Source: an uncultured Clostridia bacterium
GTDB lineage: Bacteria; Bacillota; Clostridia; Oscillospirales; Ruminococcaceae
DNA length: 7,845 bases
Reading direction: 5' to 3'
Assembly: GCA_947427325.1 (NCBI GenBank)
Contig: CANEHP010000104.1
Span: forward strand, 1-7,845
In this document: positions 1 to 6,590 of the stretch, in pieces
Layout: the number at the start of each line of letters is the position of its first letter
How positions within the stretch are numbered: position 1 is the stretch's first letter
Translations under genes and position numbers: made by a program
Notes under the pieces: model-generated
The model's input: the letters and a program-made list of their open reading frames with translations, nothing else
What the model was told of the DNA's origin: nothing
Database searches by the model: none

Positions 1-74
1 CGAAACCGCTGAATTTTGTTCCAAAATTCCGAAGGCTTCGCCTTCTCATTCGGCTCGCCGAATGAGCGGTTTCG
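1..74. repeat. Four-arm (cloverleaf-like) inverted-repeat element
   Basis: Four perfect inverted repeats nest into a compact four-way junction. The closing stem is 1-9 with 66-74 (CGAAACCGC/GCGGTTTCG). The three inner hairpins are 11-18/22-29 (GAATTTTG, loop TTC, CAAAATTC), 31-36/40-45 (GAAGGC, loop TTC, GCCTTC) and 46-54/57-65 (TCATTCGGC, loop TC, GCCGAATGA). Almost every base is paired, and the fold works on either strand as DNA cruciform or RNA. It lies downstream of prmC with no T-tract after it, so it does not look like a plain terminator. It may be a dispersed palindromic repeat (REP/MITE-like) and may continue left of the window. The pairing is read directly; the biological role is unknown. 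Confidence 0.7.
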
Positions 75-94
75 CCGTGCGGTTTTTTGCTTAC

Positions 95-112
95 GCAATG
101 CTTTTTCATTGC
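95..112. repeat. Short hairpin downstream of prmC
   Basis: GCAATG (95-100) and CATTGC (107-112) form a 6-bp stem around a 6-nt loop CTTTTT. An alternative small stem, TTGC/GCAA (87-90/95-98), competes with it. On the minus strand it falls about 20 nt after the prmC stop codon and is followed by an A-rich rather than a T-rich stretch, so it is a poor intrinsic terminator. It may be part of the same palindromic repeat cluster as the element at 1-74. Confidence 0.5.
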
Positions 113-114
113 TC

Positions 115-148
115 TTCAGGGGCTTATTGGATTCAGGGGCTTATGGGA
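115..148. repeat. 17-bp direct repeat, two copies, spanning the prmC stop codon
   Basis: TTCAGGGGCTTATTGGA (115-131) is followed directly by TTCAGGGGCTTATGGGA (132-148), one mismatch in 17. The second copy contains the prmC stop codon (TGA on the minus strand, 133-135) and encodes its last residues, Pro-Ile-Ser-Pro. This looks like a local tandem duplication or an insertion footprint at the 3' end of the gene. Confidence 0.75.
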
Positions 149-1005
149 CGCTGTTTTGCCGTTTTTTCTTGTATCTCCCCCAAAACCACTCTCTCTGTGC
201 CGCCGTAATCCCTGAATGCTTTGCATTTGAAGCCCTTGCTTTCCATAATCTCCGTCACCGGCCCGCTCTGCTCGTCGCCTACCTCTACCGCAAAAATGCC
301 GTCGGGCTTTAATATGGGTTTCCACCTTTCAAAAATGCGCCGGTAAAAGTCCAAGCCGTCTCTGCCGCCGTACAGGGCGATTTCCGGCTCGTGTCTTACC
401 TCCCTTTGAAGGCTTTGCATTTCCTCCGCCGTAAGATAGGGCGGGTTTGCGGTTATCAGATCCGCCTTTGGCAAGGCTTCAAGCAGCTCCCTTTTAGGAT
501 TCAGCACGTCCCCTTCCATGGCTCTGACATTGTCTTCTATATTGTTAAGCCTGATGTTTTCGTTAAAATAGTTTATCGCTTCCCTGCTTATTTCCACGCC
601 GATACATTTTGCCCCGCTTTCTTTTGCAATGGCAATGGGTATACAGCCGCTGCCCGAGCACAGGTCTATCACCGTGGAGCTTTCGTTTATGTAGGGAAGC
701 GTCTTTTCTGCCAAAAGCTCCGTTTCCTGTCTCGGTATCAAAACCCCCTCGCTTACCTTAAAGGTATAGCCGTAAAAGTCCCATTCGCCTAAAATGTACT
801 GTAAAGGCTCTCCCCTTGCTCTTCTGATTGCCGCTTCGGTAAGCGTTTTCTCCCTGCCGCCGTCTATTTCCCCGTCAAATCCCGTTATATAATAATTCTC
901 GCCTAAGCTCCATTTTAAAAGCTGCTCGGTTTCAAATTCGGCACAGTCTATACCGCTGTCCTCCAAAATACGTCTGATTTTTTTCTTCAGTGCGGCCGTT
1001 ACCAT
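133..1005 (-). CDS. prmC: Peptide chain release factor N5-glutamine methyltransferase
   Basis: PrmC (HemK) uses S-adenosylmethionine to methylate the glutamine of the GGQ motif in release factors RF1 and RF2 in the cytosol, which promotes efficient termination. The 290-aa product has an N-terminal helical domain (about 1-80), then a Rossmann methyltransferase fold. The SAM-binding motif I is DLCSGSGCI (114-122), the acidic motif II lies near VEIS (137-140), and the diagnostic NPPY substrate-glutamine motif is at 187-190, followed by the family-typical region with EPEIALYGGRDGLDFYR. The conserved C-terminal end, GGTERVVLGEI, stops near 278, so about 12 residues (QEKTAKQRPISP) are an extra tail made partly from a 17-bp repeat. 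The ATG overlaps the DUF1385 stop by 7 nt with GAGG just upstream, so translation is probably coupled. prfA, a frequent neighbour, is not seen in the 132 nt downstream. E. coli PrmC has 277 residues, so the length is normal. Confidence 0.96.
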   Translation of the reverse strand: MVTAALKKKIRRILEDSGIDCAEFETEQLLKWSLGENYYITGFDGEIDGGREKTLTEAAIRRARGEPLQYILGEWDFYGYTFKVSEGVLIPRQETELLAEKTLPYINESSTVIDLCSGSGCIPIAIAKESGAKCIGVEISREAINYFNENIRLNNIEDNVRAMEGDVLNPKRELLEALPKADLITANPPYLTAEEMQSLQREVRHEPEIALYGGRDGLDFYRRIFERWKPILKPDGIFAVEVGDEQSGPVTEIMESKGFKCKAFRDYGGTERVVLGEIQEKTAKQRPISP

Positions 1006-1988
1006 TTATCGTCCTCGTTCTCTTTGGGCAGGCAGGGCTTTATGGCAGCTATGGCACACTCGATTTGGGAGCTGTCGGGTTCTCTTGTGGTAAGCCTTTG
1101 CATGGCAAGTCCCGGAGCGGATATTATTTTGGTGGCAATGTTGTCGTACCGTCCCGCAATTTTGATTATCTCATAGCTTATGCCTACGATAATAGGGAGC
1201 AAAAGCAGCTTGCAGGCTACTCTTAACAAATCCGCAATGCCCTTGCTTATTCCGAACCAAGCCGCAAAAAGCTCGCTGTTAATCGGTACGACAGAGGTGA
1301 CCAAAATGCTTACCGCCAGCACCAAAAATATAAAGCTCGTACCGCAGCGGGGGTGAAAACGGGTATGCTTTTTAACGTTATCCACCGTCAGCTCCTCTCC
1401 CGCTTCATAGGTAGCTATGGTCTTATGCTCCGCACCGTGATATTCATAGGTCCTTTTTATATCCTTCATAAGAGAGGTAAGCCAAAGATACAGAATGTAT
1501 ATGGCAATTTTAATCAGCCCTTCAAAAAGCGAACGGAACGGTGAAATGTCCCTATCGCCCAAAAGCGCCTGCAGCCCCGTAAAAAGCCAAGTGGGAACAA
1601 ACAAAAACAGCACGACGGCAAGGGCTATTCCCAAAAAACCGCCGATAAAGGTAATAACGGGAAAGATCTTATCCCCGAACTTTTCGTCAAGCCATTTTTC
1701 AAGCTTTGACCGCTCCTCGTTTTCCTCGTCGTCAAGATACCCCGATTTTTCCATTGACTTATTCATATAAGTCATACCGTCCTTTACCTGCAAAACAAAG
1801 TTAAATATGCCTCTGACAAAGGGGCATTTCTGATACCATTTGCGCTCCGGCAGATCCCATTCCTCCACATCGATGGTGCCGTCCTTCTTTCTCACCGCCA
1901 TTGCGCCCTTGCTGACTCCTCTCATCATTATGCCCTCAATAAGCGCCTGACCGCCGATACTTGTACGGCGTATGGGTTTTTCTTTCAT
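999..1988 (-). CDS. DUF1385 (YqhQ-family) membrane protein
   Basis: This 329-aa protein belongs to the DUF1385 family (B. subtilis YqhQ), often labelled a predicted metal-dependent enzyme; its biochemical role is not established. The family signatures are clear: GGQALIEGIMMRG at 12-24, YHGAEHKTIATYEAGEE at 183-199 and FHPRCGTSF at 211-219. The His/Glu/Cys residues in the last two are plausible metal ligands or catalytic residues (inference). Hydrophobic segments lie at about 109-139, 155-173, 218-235 and 259-276, so it should be a polytopic inner-membrane protein with the conserved motifs close to the membrane surface. The ATG has AAAGGA six to seven nt upstream, following the intergenic hairpin at 2001-2055. 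It overlaps prmC by 7 nt. In many Clostridia the pair sits beside rpmE and prfA; here a histidine kinase gene lies upstream instead. Confidence 0.92.
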   Translation of the reverse strand: MKEKPIRRTSIGGQALIEGIMMRGVSKGAMAVRKKDGTIDVEEWDLPERKWYQKCPFVRGIFNFVLQVKDGMTYMNKSMEKSGYLDDEENEERSKLEKWLDEKFGDKIFPVITFIGGFLGIALAVVLFLFVPTWLFTGLQALLGDRDISPFRSLFEGLIKIAIYILYLWLTSLMKDIKRTYEYHGAEHKTIATYEAGEELTVDNVKKHTRFHPRCGTSFIFLVLAVSILVTSVVPINSELFAAWFGISKGIADLLRVACKLLLLPIIVGISYEIIKIAGRYDNIATKIISAPGLAMQRLTTREPDSSQIECAIAAIKPCLPKENEDDKW

Positions 1989-2000
1989 AGCGTTCCTTTC

Positions 2001-2055
2001 TTTAAGCGGCTTGCCGTAAAAACAGCCTTACGGCTTTATGCACCGCTGCCTTAAA
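2001..2055 (-). promoter_or_regulatory. Extended intergenic hairpin with embedded terminator-like stem
   Basis: In the 78-nt gap between the kinase and DUF1385, GCCGTAA (2013-2019) pairs with TTACGGC (2028-2034), AGCGG (2005-2009) with CCGCT (2043-2047), and TTTAA (2001-2005) roughly with TTAAA (2051-2055); the outer pairings share end bases and cannot all form fully. On the minus strand an alternative inner stem, AGCC-GTAA-GGCT (2035-2024), is followed by GTTTTT (2023-2018), which resembles a small intrinsic terminator with a GNRA-type loop. The T-tract is also used by the long stem, so the two folds exclude each other. It may end the upstream operon inefficiently or attenuate DUF1385-prmC. 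The pairing is seen; the function is inferred. Confidence 0.45.
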
Positions 2056-2066
2056 TTTCTTTAATT

Positions 2067-3476
2067 TCAATTTTTAACGGGTAAGATTATGCTTACAACC
2101 GTACCCTTTCCAAGCTCGCTTTCAATTTTCAGCTTTCCCTTATGCAGCAAAACAAGCTCGTCCGCCACCGCCAAGCCTATGCCTGAGCCTCTTACGGTGT
2201 CGTTTGCCTTGTAAAAGCGGTTTTTGACCTTCGGAAGATCCTCCCTGCTTATGCCGCAGCCGTTGTCGGAAATCTTTATATCCACCTGGTTTTGCTTCAG
2301 ATTAGCTTCCACATTTATAACTCCGCCGCTTTGACTGTATTTTACCGCATTGTCTATTATATTTATAAATACCTGTCTTAATCGGTTTTTATCGCCGTTT
2401 ATTATCGCCACGCCCTCAGGCTCGTGATAGCTTATGACTATTCCGTTTTTCGCCGCCCTTTCGGTATAAATAAGCACTGCGTCCGCCAGCTCCGCTAAAA
2501 TATCCATATCCGCCCTTTGCAGCTGCAATTTCTTGTTCTGAATGCGGGAAAAGTCCAACAGCTCCTCTACCATAGCGGAAAGACGCTCGGTTTCGGTAAC
2601 GATCACCTTCATTCCCTTGGTCAAGGTTTCCTCGTCCCTCAGATCTAAAATAGTTTCGCTCCAGCCCTTTATTGCGGTAAGAGGCGTTCTCAGCTCATGG
2701 GAAACGGAGCTTATAAAATCGTTTTTTATCTTTTCGCTGTTTTCAAGCTCGTCCGCCATTTGGTTAAAGGCAAGGCATAAATCACCTATCTCATCGTTGC
2801 GCTTTACCTTGATTCTTTGGTCAAAATTGCCCTTTGCCAGCTTTTTTGCCGATTTGGACATTTCTTTAATGGGAGAAACTATAGAGGTTATAAAATAAAT
2901 GCCCAAAAGAAAGACCAAAACGAGGATAAACACCGCCGTTCCCAGGGCGATAAAGGCAAGCCTTACAAGCTGTGCGTCCACCTTTTCAAGACTTGTGACA
3001 AGTCTTATGGCTGTGTAGTCGGAATTTCCGGGATTTATGGCAACTGTCACCGCCATATATTTTTCGCTCACACTGCTGCGGTCCATTCTTCCTATATACT
3101 CGCCCTTTCCCGTTTCGCTTTCCATAGCTGCGGTATAATCGGGCATATTTTCTGTTTCGGGGGAAAAGCCGCTGCTGGATATTTTGGGATTTCCGTTTTT
3201 GTCAATAGCCATAAGCTCCATAATGTTTTTCTTGTCGAAAAATTCCACAATATCCCCTATCTCTTTGGCATAATTTGCCGGAGCGTCCTCGTAGCATCTG
3301 GATAAAACCTCGGAAATTACATTTGCCTCTGCGCTCAAATACTGACTTACCACACTGTAATAATAGCTTTTTGCGGTAGCGTAAGTGCCGATTATGGCAA
3401 CAACCATTATTGCCGCCACTATGCTGAAGCTGTTTACAAACCAGCGGGCGGCGATGCTTTTTCTTTTCTTAGCCAT
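2067..3476 (-). CDS. HAMP-domain sensor histidine kinase with Cache-like extracytoplasmic region
   Basis: This 469-aa kinase should autophosphorylate on His260 and pass the phosphate to the response regulator encoded just upstream. In order it has TM1 (about 13-33), an extracytoplasmic region of about 135 residues with Cache/PDC-like features (LMAIDKNGNPKIS near 88-100, EKYMAVTVAI near 138-147), TM2 (about 173-197), HAMP (about 198-247), HisKA with SHELRTPLT (259-267) and HATPase_c. The ATPase boxes are N (IINGDKNRLRQVFINIIDNA, N376), G1 (DNGCGI, 404-409), F (RFYKAND, 420-426) and G2 (GSGIGLAV, 430-437), so all catalytic boxes are intact. It starts 6 nt after the regulator stop and lacks a clear Shine-Dalgarno sequence, so translation probably depends on coupling. 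The ligand is not predictable; the class resembles WalK/PhoR/ResE kinases but no specific orthology is claimed. Confidence 0.93.
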   Translation of the reverse strand: MAKKRKSIAARWFVNSFSIVAAIMVVAIIGTYATAKSYYYSVVSQYLSAEANVISEVLSRCYEDAPANYAKEIGDIVEFFDKKNIMELMAIDKNGNPKISSSGFSPETENMPDYTAAMESETGKGEYIGRMDRSSVSEKYMAVTVAINPGNSDYTAIRLVTSLEKVDAQLVRLAFIALGTAVFILVLVFLLGIYFITSIVSPIKEMSKSAKKLAKGNFDQRIKVKRNDEIGDLCLAFNQMADELENSEKIKNDFISSVSHELRTPLTAIKGWSETILDLRDEETLTKGMKVIVTETERLSAMVEELLDFSRIQNKKLQLQRADMDILAELADAVLIYTERAAKNGIVISYHEPEGVAIINGDKNRLRQVFINIIDNAVKYSQSGGVINVEANLKQNQVDIKISDNGCGISREDLPKVKNRFYKANDTVRGSGIGLAVADELVLLHKGKLKIESELGKGTVVSIILPVKN

Positions 3477-3482
3477 AGCCCG

Positions 3483-4184
3483 TTAAATTACCCACCGATA
3501 TCCGTAGCCCCAAACCGTCTGAATGTAGGAGGGAGAAGAGGGGTTGTCCTCTATTTTCATACGAAGCCGTCTTACGTTTACGTCTACTATTTTGGCGTCT
3601 ATGTTATATTCGTCGTTCCAAACCGTTTTAAGTATGGAATTGCGGTCAAGGGCAATTCCCTCGTTTTTGATAAAGTATTCCATAAGTCCGTATTCTATCT
3701 GCGTAAGCTCGATAGGCTCGCCGTTTTTTGTAACTGCCCTGCTTTGAATATCAAGAGTAAAGGGTCCCGAGCTGATATATTTCTTTTCGTCCCTTTGTGA
3801 TCCCGTATTTGATATTCTGCGAAAAACAGCGTCTACTCTTGCCACCAATTCAAGCGGGGAAAAGGGCTTTGTTATATAATCGTCTGCGCCCTCCGCCAAG
3901 CCCTGCACCTTATCTATCTCCTGGCTTTTTGCGGTAAGCATAATTATGCCCGTTCTCGAATCCTTTTCCCTTATTGCCCTGCATACCTCAAGTCCGCTTA
4001 TTCCGGGCATCATAATGTCGAGTATTACTACGGAAAATCTGCCTCCCGAAAGATTAAATTCCTTTAAAGCTTCCTCGCCGCAATTTACATCGGTTACATC
4101 ATAGCCCGCTCTTTTAAGGTTAATTACCACAAAATCACGTATTGCGTCCTCATCCTCGCAGACCAATATGTTTTTAAGAGTCAT
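3483..4184 (-). CDS. OmpR/PhoB-family response regulator
   Basis: This 233-aa cytosolic transcription factor is the likely partner of the downstream kinase. The receiver domain (about 4-122) has the acidic pair Glu10/Asp11, the phosphoacceptor Asp56 in LDIMMPG, the conserved Thr84 (MLTAK) and Lys106 (TKPFSP), so it should be phosphorylatable. A linker leads to a winged-helix DNA-binding domain (about 137-232) ending in the family-typical VNVRRLRMKIE (202-212) and IQTVWGYGYRW (221-231). Its ATG overlaps the stop codon of the lipoprotein gene in an ATGA arrangement, with AGGGGTG about 7 nt upstream. This ties its translation to the lipoprotein gene. Its DNA targets cannot be read from sequence, although a 9-bp direct repeat in the operon leader (6457-6510) is a possible autoregulatory site. 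Length and residues are normal for the family. Confidence 0.95.
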   Translation of the reverse strand: MTLKNILVCEDEDAIRDFVVINLKRAGYDVTDVNCGEEALKEFNLSGGRFSVVILDIMMPGISGLEVCRAIREKDSRTGIIMLTAKSQEIDKVQGLAEGADDYITKPFSPLELVARVDAVFRRISNTGSQRDEKKYISSGPFTLDIQSRAVTKNGEPIELTQIEYGLMEYFIKNEGIALDRNSILKTVWNDEYNIDAKIVDVNVRRLRMKIEDNPSSPSYIQTVWGYGYRWVI

Positions 4185-5548
4185 TTGGTTTCACCCCTTT
4201 TCGGAACAATATAAAGACTGCTTTTTAGCTCGTCCTCCGTAAACGCCATAGGAAAATCTCCCTTAGGCTTTTTTATATAAATCTTGCTGTCTTCATTGCC
4301 GTAATGCTCCCAGCCCTCTTCCTCGGGGAGCGCTTCCGAAACTCTCACCGACAGCATTATGTCGGCAAAGCTGTTATTGTCATAGAGCACAAAATTTACC
4401 GTGCTGTTCTCCATCTTCTGAACGGTAACAAAGCCCTGCCACCTTACTGGAATATAGAAAATATATTCGTAGCCCATACTTATATATGTGCTGTATTTTG
4501 AAGAAACGGAAAATATCCCTTCATTGTTCACAACAAACCAATCCACCTGAAGCATCTGTTCGGGAACGGTAAGACCTTCATAGCCTAACATAGGGTAGGT
4601 AACGGGTATTTCCACTATCCCGTCGCCGTCAATATCCGTACTGTACAGAACGGGTATATTGGAGTTATTTCTTCTTGCAAAACCCTCGCCGAAGTCAAGG
4701 GAAACAAGATTATCGGAAAAGCAGCTTAAAATTTGCGTGCCGTAAGCATTATCCCCCTTGGAATAATCCAAAAACAGCAAAAAACTGCTTTCGTTAATCC
4801 GCTGCCGTGTAAGCCTTTGCACCGAAGCCACGTCCTTGGACAGAGCCGCCGAGCTTAAAAGTCCGAAACGGCTTCCTTCCTCTCTGCGGCTTTGTCCCAC
4901 AAGAGAGGCGATATGACTTTCCAGGGCGGGATCATAATTTACCAAAAACAGCTCGTTGTAGCCGTCGTCGTTAATATCGTAAATATCCATAAACCTGTAG
5001 GTGGTTTTGTACAGCTCCCACAGCCTGCCCTCCGAATAATTAAGCACGCTTAAAGCATTTTCCGGCTGCCCTAAAAAGCTGCTGCTCACCATTACATTTA
5101 TACCGCTGCCAAAATCATAAAAGCTTACATTTTCTATATCCGAACCCGACAGGGAGCAATCGGAAACGGAAACCCAATGCCCTCCCCTCCTGTCCAGCAG
5201 GTTCATTCTCAATCCGCCCGCCGCACCTGAATTTGGGGATTTTTCACGATAAAATACAATAGCCTCGTCGGTAGCTTCACCGTCCATATTAAAAAGCACA
5301 AAGGGACTGCGGTATTCTCCCGATCTGGGATAGATAAGCTCCGACTGCTCGCCGATGCTGAGTGTAAGGGCGTTATATATCTCCGTCTGAACCTTGGTAA
5401 GCTTAGGCGGCGAAAGCATTCCCTCTAACGAAGCCTCAAAAACGGTACATCCGCATAAGGGCAGGGCAAGAGCCGAAAACACCGTTAAGGCGGCAATTTT
5501 CGGAAGCGCAGGCTTCGCTCCCCTCAGTCTGCGCTTAGGGCGTTTCAT
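4181..5548 (-). CDS. Putative lipoprotein with FG-GAP/VCBS-like calcium-loop motifs
   Basis: I recognise no specific family. From the ATG at 5548 the product is 455 aa. A basic N-region (KRPKRRLRG) precedes a hydrophobic stretch ending in LCGC, a good lipobox with Cys34 as the lipidated residue, so it should be anchored outside the membrane. The body has three acidic loops resembling FG-GAP/VCBS or EF-like turns: FNMDGEATDEAIVF (86-99), DINDDGYNELFLV (191-203) and DIDGDGIVEIPV (305-316). These suggest a beta-propeller or repeated beta fold that may bind calcium. It overlaps the membrane-protein gene upstream and the regulator downstream, so it probably acts with the two-component system. The start is uncertain: a TTG at 5590 and a GTG at 5569 (GAGGAG 13 nt upstream) are in frame, but the ATG gives the most typical signal peptide. 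Confidence 0.8.
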   Translation of the reverse strand: MKRPKRRLRGAKPALPKIAALTVFSALALPLCGCTVFEASLEGMLSPPKLTKVQTEIYNALTLSIGEQSELIYPRSGEYRSPFVLFNMDGEATDEAIVFYREKSPNSGAAGGLRMNLLDRRGGHWVSVSDCSLSGSDIENVSFYDFGSGINVMVSSSFLGQPENALSVLNYSEGRLWELYKTTYRFMDIYDINDDGYNELFLVNYDPALESHIASLVGQSRREEGSRFGLLSSAALSKDVASVQRLTRQRINESSFLLFLDYSKGDNAYGTQILSCFSDNLVSLDFGEGFARRNNSNIPVLYSTDIDGDGIVEIPVTYPMLGYEGLTVPEQMLQVDWFVVNNEGIFSVSSKYSTYISMGYEYIFYIPVRWQGFVTVQKMENSTVNFVLYDNNSFADIMLSVRVSEALPEEEGWEHYGNEDSKIYIKKPKGDFPMAFTEDELKSSLYIVPKRGETK

Positions 5549-6410
5549 GGGATTTATTTTCGTCTTCACTTTGATTTTCAGGCTCCTCAAGCCTTTTGGT
5601 ACAACTTTTGTTTTTGCCGTATAAAATTACGATAACCGTAAACACAATAAGGGCGGCGCCGATTTGAGAAAGGGGGTGCATTGCCGTATGGTCAGCCATA
5701 TATTTATAGTCAATAATAAGCGCAATTAAGCCGGCAAGAGAGGCGGCGCAGGAAAGCACGGCGGCAATTCCGCCGCAGACAAGCAGCTTGCCTCTGGAGC
5801 GCTTTGTTTCATTGTCTGAAAGAAACCGTCCCAAGGCAAGGAAAAACAGCGCCGAAGAAATGTATGATAAAAGCAGAATAAGCTCATCGCTTACTCTCAC
5901 AATAATCGTATCCTGCATAAAAAGCGCCGCCGCCTTTACGGTAAAGCTTACCGCGATCAACAGCTGCATATACCCCGCCGAAGGGCGAACATATTTTCTG
6001 CTTAACAGCATAAAGCCGATACAGGCAAATGCTGCGAATATAACCGCCTCTCCCGCAAAATCCAAGGAAAAGCCCGCAAACCCAAAGGCTATATCGTACA
6101 GCTTTAAGCAGGCAACCAACAAAAAGGAAACGCCCAAAGCGGCAGTTTGCCCGGAGGTAAGGGATCGGGCATTGCATATAAAGGCACCGCACATTTTTTT
6201 CCTGTCCCAAAAAACTCCTGCCGCCAAAATAACGGCAGTTAGGGCAAAAACAATGTACAAGCCGTAGCAGGCAAAAAATCCAGCATTAAAATCAAAAAAT
6301 CCCATTTCACTGTAATCCACTGCCACCAAAAGCTGAAACACACGGAATATCACAGCAATAAAAGCGGCTGCAAAGACGGTTATGGGAATGATGTTTACTT
6401 TCTTTTTCAT
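5535..6410 (-). CDS. Eight-helix integral membrane protein of unknown function
   Basis: I do not recognise this 291-aa protein. It has about eight hydrophobic segments (roughly 8-30, 44-66, 88-110, 117-136, 147-165, 175-196, 208-234 and 247-264). The N-terminus is MKKKV and the C-terminal tail is charged and partly acidic (GKNKSCTKRLEEPENQSEDENKSHETP region, 265-291), so both ends are probably cytoplasmic. No soluble catalytic domain, ABC signature or known transporter motif is visible. It is the first gene of the operon, with AGAAGGA about 7 nt before the ATG. Its last codons overlap the lipoprotein start by 14 nt or more. The operon position suggests a partner, target or accessory sensor of the two-component pair (inference). 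Other possibilities are a small transporter, or a membrane protein unrelated to signalling. Confidence 0.85.
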   Translation of the reverse strand: MKKKVNIIPITVFAAAFIAVIFRVFQLLVAVDYSEMGFFDFNAGFFACYGLYIVFALTAVILAAGVFWDRKKMCGAFICNARSLTSGQTAALGVSFLLVACLKLYDIAFGFAGFSLDFAGEAVIFAAFACIGFMLLSRKYVRPSAGYMQLLIAVSFTVKAAALFMQDTIIVRVSDELILLLSYISSALFFLALGRFLSDNETKRSRGKLLVCGGIAAVLSCAASLAGLIALIIDYKYMADHTAMHPLSQIGAALIVFTVIVILYGKNKSCTKRLEEPENQSEDENKSHETP

Positions 6411-6474
6411 AGCATATTCCTTCTTGTTCTTTCTTTTTATGTTTTATTTATTTTTTTGATTTAAGTAGGCATAT

Positions 6475-6536
6475 TTGTTTGTTACCCGACAGAAGACCGT
6501 GTGATTTAAGCTGTAATAATTCTTCGGACAAACCAA
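6475..6536 (-). promoter_or_regulatory. Possible structured leader of the membrane-protein operon
   Basis: From the predicted minus-strand start near 6576 the leader is about 165 nt, long for a simple 5' UTR. Within it GAAGA (6492-6496) pairs with TCTTC (6521-6525), CC (6486-6487) with GG (6526-6527), TTTGT (6478-6482) with ACAAA (6528-6532), and TTG (6475-6477) with CAA (6534-6536). This gives an imperfect, one-sided bulged hairpin. No known riboswitch class is recognised. The stem is interrupted and may be chance. Confidence 0.25.
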
Positions 6537-6560
6537 TATATTTTAGTGGAAATCGCTTTG

Positions 6561-6590
6561 CTGACATACATATTCACATTATATTATAAT
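6561..6590 (+). promoter_or_regulatory. Sigma-A-like promoter candidate upstream of spoIID
   Basis: CTGACA (6561-6566), an 18-bp spacer and TATAAT (6585-6590) match the vegetative consensus at 11 of 12 positions with slightly long spacing. The start would be near 6597, giving a leader of about 85 nt to the spoIID ATG. It shares its -10 bases with the opposing promoter, so part of the match may simply reflect the palindrome. Confidence 0.5.

Noticed and set aside
1..74. tRNA gene, suggested by the cloverleaf shape
   Set aside because: The arms have 2-3-nt loops, stems of 6-9 bp, and no anticodon loop, TΨC or acceptor features.
95..112. Intrinsic terminator for prmC
   Set aside because: The stem is real, but no T-tract follows on the minus strand.
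16..312. Plus-strand reading frame of 98 codons at the left edge
   Set aside because: It runs through the palindromic repeats and antisense to prmC, with no ribosome site and a composition typical of a shadow frame.
2817..3305. Plus-strand frame of 162 codons antisense to the kinase
   Set aside because: It is opposite a gene with all kinase motifs intact, and its residues (many His, Cys, Phe) are typical of antisense translation.
5788..6267. Plus-strand frame of 159 codons antisense to the membrane protein
   Set aside because: The minus frame has a good ribosome site, promoter and clean hydrophobic periodicity; the plus frame has none of these.
6411..6576. Known riboswitch in the operon leader
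   Set aside because: I could not match the conserved core of any class I know, such as cyclic-di-GMP, preQ1 or ydaO/yuaA types.
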